From the NCBI GenBank assembly GCA_020638195.1, contig JACKJC010000009.1, positions 1 through 8,380 on the forward strand: 8,380 nt of DNA, read 5' to 3'. Positions 1 to 6,544 of this stretch are shown piece after piece. Position numbers and translations under genes: made by a program. The notes below the pieces were generated by a model that saw only the letters and a list, made by a program, of their open reading frames with translations, ran no database searches and had not been told where the DNA came from. How positions within the stretch are numbered: position 1 is the first letter of the stretch; every line of letters starts with the position of its first letter. Source of the stretch: Methylobacteriaceae bacterium (GTDB lineage Bacteria > Pseudomonadota > Alphaproteobacteria > Rhizobiales > Beijerinckiaceae).

Positions 1-67
1 GAACACGGCCTCCGCCGTGCAGCTGCTGTCGCACACGCGCGCCGCGGAGACGGCGAAAGCGGCGTGA
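1..67 (+). CDS. C-terminal end of an unidentified protein (partial, cut by window edge)
   Basis: The frame beginning at base 2 is open and reads about 21 codons to a TGA at 65-67, ending in an Ala-rich tail (...LSHTRAAETAKAA). Too little remains to assign a family. Support for a real gene end comes from the strong plus-strand intrinsic terminator that starts about 40 bases after the stop, and from the absence of any competing minus-strand gene here. The gene converges on the minus-strand block that fills the rest of the window. Confidence 0.5.
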   Translation, partial: NTASAVQLLSHTRAAETAKAA

Positions 68-108
68 CGCAAGTTTGGCGCGGCTCTGCCGCCGCGCGAC
101 TGGGCAGG

Positions 109-140
109 CGCCGCTGCGTGCAAACGCGGCGGTGTTTTTT
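109..140 (+). terminator. Rho-independent terminator with GCAA tetraloop
   Basis: An 11-bp stem (109-119 pairs with 124-134, with two G-T wobbles) closes on a GCAA loop at 120-123, a GNRA-type tetraloop, and is followed directly by six T residues (135-140). This is the classic intrinsic terminator layout on the plus strand. It sits about 40 bp after the stop codon at 65-67 and so ends the transcript of the partial gene at the left edge. No T-run follows the stem on the minus strand, so it should not act on the opposing permease transcript. Confidence 0.85.
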
Positions 141-173
141 ATGTTTCGGTTAGTCGGCGGGAGCGCCGAATCG

Positions 174-404
174 TCAGACCAGCCTTGGCCCGAATGGCAG
201 GTTCCAGGCTCGGGCCGCATGACGCCATGCGACCGATTGCCGACTATCGAGCGAAGGCGATTGGACGACTTTGATGCGCCAGAAGTAGCCCTTCTCGTCC
301 GCACAAAACTGACTTTCGAGATCACTTGCATTCGTTCTGGGCCAAATTGGGCAATTCGTTAAATCGATTCCGAGGTCAATCTGTCGCTCAAAGAGCCGCT
401 GTCG
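174..404 (-). other. Open frame continuing after the permease stop; possible gene remnant
   Basis: The 264-base gap at 141-404 holds no convincing gene. On the minus strand, though, the permease frame stays open past its TAG (405-407) for about 76 codons, to a TGA at 174-176. Part of it looks protein-like (...ADEKGYFWRIKVVQ... ending WNLPFGPRLV), with ordinary GC3-rich codons. No ATG, GTG or TTG lies in frame, so it is not a standalone gene as it stands. It could be a decayed gene fragment or chance open frame in GC-rich DNA. I do not recognise the sequence. A plus-strand ORF over the same bases runs through the terminator and looks like an antisense shadow. Confidence 0.25.
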
Positions 405-1529
405 CTAGCCATGATGCCCGCTGCGTCCTTCATATCCATCCCGCACCATGTTTCGACGGCCGAGCCACCACAGACATGCGGCGAGGATCCCGAATCCCAA
501 ATTGAGCCAGAACGTGTAATTCATGGCAAAGTGGGTGAGTTCCGCCTTCACGTTCGTGTCGTGGCTCGGCACGAGGCCGAACGCCGCGAAGGCGAGGTCC
601 ATGATCAGCGACGCAACCACCATAGTCACGTAGAAGACGCCGGCGATGTAGGCGGCCATCCTCCACCCGAAATAGCGACGGTAGGCATCTAGCAGCGGCA
701 GTACGATCAGGTCCGCGTAAAGAAACGCCAGCACGCCCCCGAAGCTCGCGCCGCCGGCCCAGAGCACGGCGGCGAGCGGCACATTGCCGATCGAGCAGAC
801 AAAAGTCAGGACGGCGATAAGGGGACCTGTCAGAGCGTTGAGCGGCGCTTTCAACCATGGCGCGACATCCGTCAGGAAGAGCGATTTCCACCAATCGTCC
901 GGAACGAAGGCCGATAGAAATCCCCCGACGAGAAAGCCAATCGCGAGGTCCTTCCAGAGCATCGACCATTCCATCGTGAAGTTTTGAGCGACTCGAATGC
1001 GTGTCTGCGGGTTCAACAACTTTTGTCCAAGCGTCGCGCCCTCCACGGTCGACGTCATGTGATTGTGCCCGCCTGCGGCTTCCTTGTAGCGGCGCGCGGT
1101 CTCCGCAAGCTTTTCGGGATAGGTGAGCTTCACGAGGAAGCTCATGACGAGAATGAGAACGATGCCGCCGATCCACTCTCCCGCCATGAATTGCCAACCC
1201 ATCAGCAGATACAGGATGACGCCCAGCTCGAGCACGAGATTGGTTGAGGCAAAGAGGAACGCAAGCGACGTAACGAGCGAGGCGCCCTTCTTGAAAAGTG
1301 TGCGCATGATCGCGGCCGACGCATAGGAGCATGAGGACGAAGCAGCGCCCGCGGCCGAGGCGAGTGCAATCTCCCGAAGGCCGTCACGCCCGAAGGCCCG
1401 CTTCATCTCTTCGGTGGACACGACCGCCTGAAGCAGGGCGGAAATGGTAAAGCCGAGGACCAGCGTCCACCCGGTCTGCCAAGCCATGCCTGCCGCCATC
1501 AGCAGCGCTTGCTCCACCTTATCAATCAT
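405..1529 (-). CDS. DUF318/ArsP-like predicted metal(loid) permease
   Basis: Polytopic inner-membrane protein, 374 aa from the ATG at 1529. Hydrophobic segments lie near residues 12-37, 52-75, 85-110, 117-135, 193-209, 228-247, 250-282, 292-320 and 338-356. Two family signatures are visible: an SSSCSYAS element at 64-71 and a CSIGNVPLAA element at 245-254, each in a helix-helix region with a Cys-Ser pair. A cytosolic-type loop near 136-175 includes GGHNHM, and the C terminus ends GHHG. Characterised relatives (ArsP) export trivalent organoarsenicals, but most members have no known substrate, so the cargo is unassigned. The gene follows the histidine kinase by 79 bp on the same strand, suggesting one transcript. 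The start is uncertain: codons upstream of Met1 encode a family-like segment (AFFEPIGTIGRE) with no standard start in frame. CTG at 1571 or a one-base error near the out-of-frame ATG at 1576 are alternatives. Confidence 0.85.
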   Translation of the reverse strand: MIDKVEQALLMAAGMAWQTGWTLVLGFTISALLQAVVSTEEMKRAFGRDGLREIALASAAGAASSSCSYASAAIMRTLFKKGASLVTSLAFLFASTNLVLELGVILYLLMGWQFMAGEWIGGIVLILVMSFLVKLTYPEKLAETARRYKEAAGGHNHMTSTVEGATLGQKLLNPQTRIRVAQNFTMEWSMLWKDLAIGFLVGGFLSAFVPDDWWKSLFLTDVAPWLKAPLNALTGPLIAVLTFVCSIGNVPLAAVLWAGGASFGGVLAFLYADLIVLPLLDAYRRYFGWRMAAYIAGVFYVTMVVASLIMDLAFAAFGLVPSHDTNVKAELTHFAMNYTFWLNLGFGILAACLWWLGRRNMVRDGYEGRSGHHG

Positions 1530-1608
1530 CTCACGCCCGATTGTCCCTATCGGCTCGAAGAACGCTTTCAGGCCATCGAACGTTCCCTGATCACCGACGT
1601 CCCGCCGA

Positions 1609-2671
1609 TCAGGCCGGTAAGCGGAGTGAAGCGCGCAGGCCGCCACCCTCTTTGTTCCGGAGCACGATTTCGCCGCCATGCGCCTGAGCAATCGATTGCG
1701 AAATCGCGAGGCCGAGGCCCACGCCGCCGGTCTCGCGGCTGCGCGAATCCTCGATGCGATAGAAAGGCTGGAATACTTTCTCCATCATGTCGGCCGGAAT
1801 GCCGGGCCCCACGTCTTCGACCGCGACTTCCGTGAAATCCGGCCCGCGGACAATCGATACGTCTGCGCGTTCGCCGTATTTGACGGCGTTTTGGATCAGG
1901 TTCGAGACGACGCGCTTTATGGCGCCGGGCTGGCATTCGACCGGCAAGGGGGGCGCCGGAGCCATGCGCACGTTCACGCCAGCGTCCGCCATGTCGTCGA
2001 CGATGCTTGCAACCAGCGCCGAAAGGTCGGTTCGCCGCCGAAGCTCCGACAGCATTTCACCGCGTGCGAAAGCGAGTGTGGAGGTAATCATCGAATCCAT
2101 CTCGCCGATCGTCGCCAGCATTTTCTCGCGCTCCTCCGGATTCTCGACTTCCTCCGTGCGAAGCCGAAGCAGGGTCAGCGGCGTGCGCAAATCGTGAGAA
2201 AGCGCGGCGAGCATCTGGGTTCGGCCTTCGATGAGCCTCAGGACGCGCGATTGCATGAGATTGAAGGCGTGCGCAGCCGCGCGAATCTCCGATGCGCCGG
2301 TCTCGGCCAGAGGCGGCGCCGCGACGTCGCGGCCGAGTCGGTCAGCGGCTTCAGCGAATATCCTGATGGGGGCCGTCACACCTCGGACCGCCCAGGCGGA
2401 CACGATGAGCACCAGGAGGCCCATGACGGCGAAGGTGACGAGAAAGCTCCACGAAAACGGAGGAGCGCTCTGCGGCAGAGCGGTTGCAAACGTCAGCCAT
2501 TGGCCATCGCTCAGGCGCACGGCGGCCTGCATAGATCTCCACGCGCCGAATCCGCCCTCGAAGGCAGGGCCCATCATGTCTCGCATCATGCCGCCCATCG
2601 GGCCCATTCCGTTCCAGCGGCCGTGTGGACTCCCGATTTCGTCTTGCGGAAACCGTGACGCAAATGCCGGG
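1609..2671 (-). pseudogene. Sensor histidine kinase, 5'-truncated at the IS21 boundary
   Basis: Inner-membrane two-component sensor kinase that has lost its N terminus. From the first internal ATG (2607) it is 332 aa. It has a Met-rich periplasmic remnant (1-14, MGPMGGMMRD...), a TM helix at 53-73, HAMP at about 75-127, and HisKA with phospho-acceptor His138 in ALSHDLRTPL. The HATPase_c domain has an N-box (NLIQNAVKYG, 236-245), G1 (DVGPGIP, 265-271), an F-box (VFQPFYRIEDSR) and G2 (GVGLGLAI, 295-302). The frame stays open for 21 more codons upstream of that ATG and is then interrupted at the IS end, where a TGA lies just inside the element. The usual first TM helix and most of the sensor domain are gone, although every kinase motif is intact. 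No response regulator is in the window. Any product from an internal start would lack its normal membrane topology. Loss of function is inferred. Confidence 0.85.
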
Positions 2672-2677
2672 TGTCAA
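2672..2677 (-). promoter_or_regulatory. Outward-facing TTGACA (-35-like) at the IS right tip
   Basis: The outermost six bases of the element read TTGACA on the minus strand, a perfect sigma70 -35 hexamer pointing out of the IS into the kinase remnant. IS21 is known to carry an outward -35 at its right end that pairs with a -10 in the left end when two ends abut. In the present flank no good -10 lies 16-18 bp downstream (the 17-bp position reads GGTTTC), so strong transcription of the kinase and permease from here is doubtful. Confidence 0.5.
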
Positions 2678-2724
2678 CGATCGCTCAATCGGGACCCCGT
2701 TTTTGCATCCAATAGGTACCCCTC
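2672..2724 (+). repeat. IS21 right-end terminal repeats
   Basis: Reading inward on the plus strand from the TGT tip at 2672, two related motifs occur: CAATCGGGACCCCGT at 2686-2700 and CCAATAGGTACCCCTC at 2709-2724, joined by TTTTGCAT. They match, in inverted orientation, the motifs at the other end of the element. The inner copy has G to T in the GGGACC core. In IS21 elements such repeats are transposase binding sites. The 2725-2813 stretch between them and istB holds only GC-rich untranslated sequence. Confidence 0.8.
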
Positions 2725-2813
2725 TCATCGTATGCATGGATGCGAGCGCGCGCGTCGCCGCGGCTGGTCGGGGTTGCGGCGGCGGCGCGCGTGCGGGGTC
2801 GTTGGCGTAGTCG

Positions 2814-3542
2814 TCAGACGCGGTGCTTGAAGCGCCAGCTCTCGTTGCCGGTCTCGACGATATCGCAGTGGTGGGTCAGGCGATCGAGCAACGCGGTCGT
2901 CATTTTCGGGTCGCCGAACACGCTTGGCCATTCGCCGAAGGCAAGGTTGGTCGTCACGATGACGGACGTGCGCTCGTAGAGCCGGCTGATCAGGTGGAAC
3001 AAGAGCTGGCCGCCGGCCTGGGCGAAGGGCAGATAGCCGAGTTCGTCGAGGATGATGAAGTCGAGGCGGGTGAGATAATCGGCGAGCCGCCCCTGCCGTC
3101 CGGCGCGGGCCTCCGCCTCGAGCCGATTGACGAGATCGACGGTCGTAAAGAAGCGGCCGCGCGAACCGGCGCGGATGCAGGAGCGGGCGATGGCGATCGC
3201 CAGATGCGTCTTGCCCGTTCCCGTACCGCCGACCAGCACGACGTTGCGCTGCTGGACGATGAAGCCGCCGCCGGCGAGATCGTGGACGAGAGCCTCGTTG
3301 ATCGGCGTGTCCTTGAAGGTGAAGTCGTCGACATCCTTGGCGAGCGGCAGTTTGGCGACGGTGAGCTGATAGCGGATGGAGCGCGCCTGCTTCTCGGAGA
3401 TCTCGGCCTTCAGGAGATCGCCAACGAAGCGCTGCGGCTCGTGCTTGCGCTTCACCGCGACGGCGAGCGTCTCGTCGTAGGCGGTGCGCATGCCGTAGAG
3501 CTTGAGCGAGCCCATCATGTCCAGAACTTCGGTGCGCTCCAT
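2814..3542 (-). CDS. istB: IS21-family helper ATPase IstB
   Basis: AAA+ ATPase of 242 aa, the transposition regulator that works with the IstA transposase by binding and remodelling target DNA. An N-terminal helical region (1-80) is followed by Walker A GGTGTGKTH at 105-113, a FFTTVDLVNRL segment at 131-141, Walker B FIILDELG at 162-169 and a sensor-1 type TTNL at 197-200. The C terminus is ...NESWRFKHRV. This is close to the ~250 aa norm of the family, with no missing motif. The ATG at 3542 gives the canonical MERTEVLDMMGSLKLYGM start and lies two bases after the istA stop, so the genes are probably translationally coupled. A longer upstream reading in the same frame overlaps istA and has no support. 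Confidence 0.95.
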   Translation of the reverse strand: MERTEVLDMMGSLKLYGMRTAYDETLAVAVKRKHEPQRFVGDLLKAEISEKQARSIRYQLTVAKLPLAKDVDDFTFKDTPINEALVHDLAGGGFIVQQRNVVLVGGTGTGKTHLAIAIARSCIRAGSRGRFFTTVDLVNRLEAEARAGRQGRLADYLTRLDFIILDELGYLPFAQAGGQLLFHLISRLYERTSVIVTTNLAFGEWPSVFGDPKMTTALLDRLTHHCDIVETGNESWRFKHRV

Positions 3543-3544
3543 GG

Positions 3545-5041
3545 TCAGGCCCTCCTCAAGGCGTCGTATCTGGCGCAGTCGGCGATCGGCGCGTGGCGCA
3601 ATATCAGCGAGGCCGGCGTCGCGATCGGACCGATCGGCGGCGGATCGCGGCGTCGCGCCAGGATGTTGAGGATCACATCGGCAGAGTGGACGCCCTCGGC
3701 GAGCGCCTCGGCGCAAGCGGCTTCGACCGCGGGCAGTCCGTCCGTCAGCACCGCCGCCAGTATCTCGACCATCTGGCGGTCGCCATCGTCGGAACCAGCG
3801 AGCTTGCGCCGCACGCGCTCCAGCGCCGCCGGCAAAACCCAGTCCTTGAACGGCGCCCCGTTGCGCAGTGCGCCGGGCTTGCGCGCCAGGACCGGCACGT
3901 AATGCCAGGGATCGTAGATTGTCTCGCCGCGTCCGTAGCAGCGGGCGTGTTCGGCGACGACGCGCCCATCCTGGCGGATCACGATCCGGTCGGCGTAGGC
4001 CTGGATCTCGACCGGCCGCCCCACCGCGCTGGCGCTGACCGAGTACTTGTTGTTGTCGAAGCGCACGAGGCAGGTCTTCGACACCGACGCCGGCAATGCG
4101 TGGAATCCGTCGAACCGGCCGCGGTAGGGCACGAGGTGCGGGCGCTCTTCCTCGAACGCCGCCCAGATCGTCGTGTCCGGCCGCTCGGGATGGGCGTGCG
4201 CCTTGGCGTAGGCGATGCACTTGTCCATCAGCCAGGCGTTCAGCTCGTCGTAGGTCTTGAACCGGAGGCGCGGCGTGAAGAAGCGCTCGCGCACGAGGCC
4301 GACCTGGTTCTCGACTTGCCCCTTCTCCCAACCGGACGCCGGCGTGCAGGCGACCGGATCGACCAGATGATGCGAGCACATCTGCAGGAAGCGGCGATTG
4401 TACTGACGTTCCTTGCCGATGAAGATCGCGTCGACCGCCGTCTTCATATTGTCGTAGATGCCGCGTGCGCAGGCGCCCTTGAAGAAGGCGAAGGCGCGCT
4501 CGTGCGCGTCGAACACCATCTCCTGCGTCTCGCGCGGATAGGCGCGCACGAAGAACATCCGGCTGTGGCACAGCCGCATGTGCGCGACCTTCACCGTGAT
4601 CGTCACGCCGTTCATCACGACGATCTCGTGGCTCCAGTCGAACTGGTAGGCCTCGCCCGCAGCAAAGGACAAAGGCACGAAGGCGGCCGCGGTCGCGCTC
4701 GAACGCTCCTGCCGCCACGCGATTGCGTAGCGCCGGACCGCTGCGTAGCTGCCTTCGTAACCGAGCCCTTGAATCTCCTCGAACAGGCGGATCAGCGTCA
4801 GCCGCTCACGAGCCGACTTTCTGTCGTTCTCGTCCAAAAGCGCATCAAGCCGCTCTCGCCACGGACCGATCCGAGGAAGCGGTTGGCGAGATCGCTCGTA
4901 CCGGAACTCGGTCGCGTTCGACCGCACGACCTTCCGAACGACCTTGCGCGACACGTGCAGGTCGCGACAGATCTGCTTGATCGATTTGCCCTGCGAAAAA
5001 TACGCGCGGCGTATCTTGGCGATCGTTTCCACAACCAGCAT
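3545..5041 (-). CDS. istA: IS21-family DDE transposase IstA
   Basis: Transposase of 498 aa. An N-terminal helix-turn-helix (roughly residues 4-45, including KSIKQICRDLHVSRKVVRKV) is followed by an rve/RNase H-like catalytic domain. The acidic triad is visible as Asp135 in FDWSHE, Asp197 in YDNMKTAV and Glu244 in KGQVENQVG. A C-terminal domain follows, and the stop is two bases before istB. I chose the ATG at 5041 because MLVVETIAKIRRAYF is the usual IstA N terminus and a GGAGG lies 11 bases upstream. A GTG at 5092 would add 17 residues that run into the IS terminal repeats. No frameshift or premature stop is seen, so the enzyme is probably functional. Confidence 0.95.
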   Translation of the reverse strand: MLVVETIAKIRRAYFSQGKSIKQICRDLHVSRKVVRKVVRSNATEFRYERSRQPLPRIGPWRERLDALLDENDRKSARERLTLIRLFEEIQGLGYEGSYAAVRRYAIAWRQERSSATAAAFVPLSFAAGEAYQFDWSHEIVVMNGVTITVKVAHMRLCHSRMFFVRAYPRETQEMVFDAHERAFAFFKGACARGIYDNMKTAVDAIFIGKERQYNRRFLQMCSHHLVDPVACTPASGWEKGQVENQVGLVRERFFTPRLRFKTYDELNAWLMDKCIAYAKAHAHPERPDTTIWAAFEEERPHLVPYRGRFDGFHALPASVSKTCLVRFDNNKYSVSASAVGRPVEIQAYADRIVIRQDGRVVAEHARCYGRGETIYDPWHYVPVLARKPGALRNGAPFKDWVLPAALERVRRKLAGSDDGDRQMVEILAAVLTDGLPAVEAACAEALAEGVHSADVILNILARRRDPPPIGPIATPASLILRHAPIADCARYDALRRA

Positions 5042-5090
5042 TCCAATCGCGGCCTCCAAAAATCCCGGAGGCCAGTCTGAACCCTTCGCC

Positions 5091-5153
5091 ACGGGGTCCC
5101 GATTGGATGCAAATCAGACCCGCAGCAGGGTCCCTATTCCACGAAAAAACACA
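5091..5153 (-). repeat. IS21 left-end terminal repeats
   Basis: Reading inward on the minus strand from the tip at 5153 (TGTGTTTTTTCG...), two motifs occur: GGAATAGGGACCCTG at 5126-5140 and CCAATCGGGACCCCGT at 5091-5106, the latter preceded by TTTGCAT. The inner copy and its TTTGCATCCAAT context match the right end in inverted orientation. The block lies upstream of istA and should hold IstA binding sites. Its GGAATAG could serve as a -10 when abutted to a right-end TTGACA. Confidence 0.8.
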
Positions 5154-5168
5154 GGCGAAGTGACGTCG

Positions 5169-5180
5169 CGAGACGTCTCG
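5169..5180. other. 12-bp perfect palindrome CGAGACGTCTCG
   Basis: A fully symmetric 12-mer lies in the 61-base strip between the IS end and the copD stop, close to a second GACGTC (5162-5167). It could be a remnant operator of sequence lost in the IS-associated rearrangement, or the base of a larger secondary structure with the adjacent hairpin. There is no promoter beside it now. Function unknown. Confidence 0.3.
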
Positions 5181-5182
5181 AT

Positions 5183-5207
5183 ACGGGGCGATCAAGTATC
5201 GCCCCGT
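5183..5207 (-). terminator. Strong hairpin after copD, probable terminator
   Basis: A perfect 10-bp GC-rich stem (5183-5192 with 5198-5207) with a 5-base loop lies eight bases beyond the copD stop (5215-5217). Its position fits the 3' end of the copCD transcript. The minus-strand continuation (ATCGAG...) has no T-run, so it may act as a weak or factor-assisted terminator, or as an RNA 3'-end stabiliser. It also shows that the native copD 3' end is intact and that the IS lies beyond it. Confidence 0.6.
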
Positions 5208-5214
5208 CTTGCGT

Positions 5215-6102
5215 TCACCCGGCGGGATCGAGAATTCCGAGGACGGCCGTCAGACCCAAGGCGGCTATGCCGAGGGCCTGCTCCAGAGCAACGCTGCGGA
5301 TCATGGCGTCCAGTTTCGATGAACCCTCCGTTGACAGGCGCGGCGTCAGAACAAGCCGGTTCAAGCTCGCAAGAGCCAGCATCGCCAGCACGAGCAAGAC
5401 TTTCACACCCAGGGTCCGGCCCCATCCTGAGGTCAGGAGCGTCGCCATGTGCGCCTGCGCCACGACATTGACCATCCCGCCGACGATGATCGCGACGACG
5501 GCGACAAGCCCGACGGTTGAAAAGCGGGTGAGAAGCTTCGAGGCGGACATTCGATCGCCGCGCGCGCGAAAAATTGGCAAGACGACGATCAATGCCGTCA
5601 GTCCGCCGAGCCACGCGCCGGCGGCGAGCACGTGCGCCGCGTAAGCGAGAGCAACGCCAAACCTTGCCGGCGCGGAAAGCGCCGCGACATGTCCGATCCA
5701 GGATTGACTGAACAGGAGGCATGCCGCCAAGGCGGCGATCAGCGCGTTCGCGCGAACGCCGCGCGCGGCGCAGATCGCAAGCACAGTGGCGAGCGTGCAG
5801 CGGACGAGCCAGACGAGGCCGAAGCTCGTATCGAACAGGAAGCTCGACCATGCGTTGCGGTCGTGGAGCGCCCCGACGTCTCCAGCCAGGTCGACCAAGA
5901 CGGCGCCGGCCCACCCGATCGTCGAGATGAACACGATTGCGCCGCCTGCAAGGAAAAGGCGGCGGGCCGCGACAGAGCCCGCGAAGGTCTTTCGCGAGCC
6001 TTGCGGCGCATATAACTGAAACAGGGCCATGCCGAAGAGAGTTGCGACCGACAGGAAATTGGCCCAACGCGCGATGACGAGCGTCACCCATTCAGGGGTC
6101 AC
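5215..6102 (-). CDS. copD: CopD-family copper transport membrane protein
   Basis: Integral inner-membrane protein, 295 aa from GTG at 6102, with about eight hydrophobic helices (near 6-30, 48-72, 92-113, 117-136, 148-176, 194-216, 232-252 and 270-291). Conserved elements of the CopD/PcoD/YcnJ family are present: WIGH (135-138), then AHVLAAGAWLGGL (156-168), with His138 and His157 as likely metal ligands. CopD is thought to move copper across the inner membrane, taking it from periplasmic CopC. The GTG start overlaps the copC TGA as GTGA, giving translational coupling, and yields the normal family length. The frame is open much further upstream, but that part lies over copC in another frame and is not protein. 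A hairpin follows the stop. Confidence 0.92.
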   Translation of the reverse strand: MTPEWVTLVIARWANFLSVATLFGMALFQLYAPQGSRKTFAGSVAARRLFLAGGAIVFISTIGWAGAVLVDLAGDVGALHDRNAWSSFLFDTSFGLVWLVRCTLATVLAICAARGVRANALIAALAACLLFSQSWIGHVAALSAPARFGVALAYAAHVLAAGAWLGGLTALIVVLPIFRARGDRMSASKLLTRFSTVGLVAVVAIIVGGMVNVVAQAHMATLLTSGWGRTLGVKVLLVLAMLALASLNRLVLTPRLSTEGSSKLDAMIRSVALEQALGIAALGLTAVLGILDPAG

Positions 6103-6464
6103 GGCGCGACCTGAAACGTGAACGACCCACCGACCTTGTGCGTGTCGGCTGCTGTGGCGCGCCAGCGGACGCGATACTGGCCGACGGGCAGCGGTTTCAG
6201 ACGCGCGTCCAGGCGCTTGCCGTCGCCTGTCGCGACGGTCGCCTTGCCATCCTCGAAATGGGCGCCGCTGGCATCGATGATTTCGATCTTGTTGAAAACG
6301 GGCTCGATCTTCTCGGAGAACCAGAGCGAAACGACAGACGGCGCACGCACCTTCGCGCCCGCGGCCGGTTCGGAACGCAGCAGTGAAGGGTGGGCGAATG
6401 CCGGCGCCGAGACCAGGACGAGGCTTGTCGCTGTCGCGAGCGGCAGTAACGAGGTGGCGCGCAT
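6099..6464 (-). CDS. copC: CopC-family periplasmic Cu(II)-binding protein
   Basis: Small secreted copper chaperone, 121 aa. Residues 1-24 form a Sec signal peptide ending APAFA, and cleavage exposes His25 as the mature N terminus (HPSLLRSEPAAGA...). The Cu(II) site is visible: mature His1, Glu27 (in WFSEKIEP), Asp83 and His85 (in ADTHKVGGSF). His1 plus the Asp-x-His pair match the Cu(II) site of characterised CopC proteins. The mature protein contains no Met or Cys, so the Met-rich Cu(I) site of Pseudomonas CopC is absent. A strong Shine-Dalgarno, GGAGGA, sits four bases before the ATG. The gene heads a two-gene copCD unit, probably from its own promoter in the 195-bp upstream gap. With CopD it likely supports copper uptake or periplasmic copper buffering rather than efflux. 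Confidence 0.95.
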   Translation of the reverse strand: MRATSLLPLATATSLVLVSAPAFAHPSLLRSEPAAGAKVRAPSVVSLWFSEKIEPVFNKIEIIDASGAHFEDGKATVATGDGKRLDARLKPLPVGQYRVRWRATAADTHKVGGSFTFQVAP

Positions 6465-6544
6465 TCGATCCTCCGGAGATCACAAATTCAGTGGTTAACT
6501 CGTCGCGGAATCGACACCGCTTCCTGCCCCGCGAACCAGACGCG

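Larger units (their letters stand above)
2672..5153 (-). mobile_element. IS21-family insertion sequence, about 2.48 kb
   Basis: The element carries the diagnostic istA-istB pair, two bases apart, bounded by multiple-repeat ends. Reading inward, both ends begin TGT and place a GGGACC core at the same distance (19 bases) from the tip, with a second copy further in. The boundaries 2672 and 5153 were chosen on that matched spacing and the 5'-TG...CA-3' convention of the family. The length fits IS21 elements (about 2-2.5 kb), and both genes are full length, so it may still be active. The flanks (CCGGG on the left, GGCGA on the right) show no 4-8 bp target duplication. The element separates copD from the decapitated kinase gene, which suggests it took part in a deletion or recombination. 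Confidence 0.85.

Noticed and set aside
75..362. Plus-strand 95-aa ORF in the left intergenic region
   Set aside because: It runs through the terminator hairpin and its T-run, has no convincing RBS or recognisable motif, and opposes a better coding-like frame on the minus strand.
405..407. TAG readthrough of the permease into the 174-404 open frame
   Set aside because: No recoding signal is evident, and the permease already ends at a natural length after its last TM helix.
1678..2658. Plus-strand 326-aa ORF antisense to the kinase
   Set aside because: The Arg/His-rich composition is typical of the antisense of a GC-rich gene, and the kinase motifs on the minus strand account for the bases.
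2823..3902. Plus-strand 359-aa ORF antisense to istB and the istA 3' end
   Set aside because: Shadow of the AAA+ ATPase gene; it crosses the istA/istB boundary without any domain of its own.
3543..4718. Upstream extension of the istB frame to a 634-aa protein (IstA-IstB fusion)
   Set aside because: The added part is istA read in the wrong frame (Arg-rich, no domains); the true istB ATG lies two bases after the istA stop.
3593..5080. Plus-strand 495-aa ORF antisense to istA
   Set aside because: Antisense shadow; istA has a complete DDE triad and HTH on the other strand.
2667..5158. Target-site duplication flanking the IS
   Set aside because: CCGGG and GGCGA do not match, and small shifts of the ends do not produce a 4-8 bp direct repeat.
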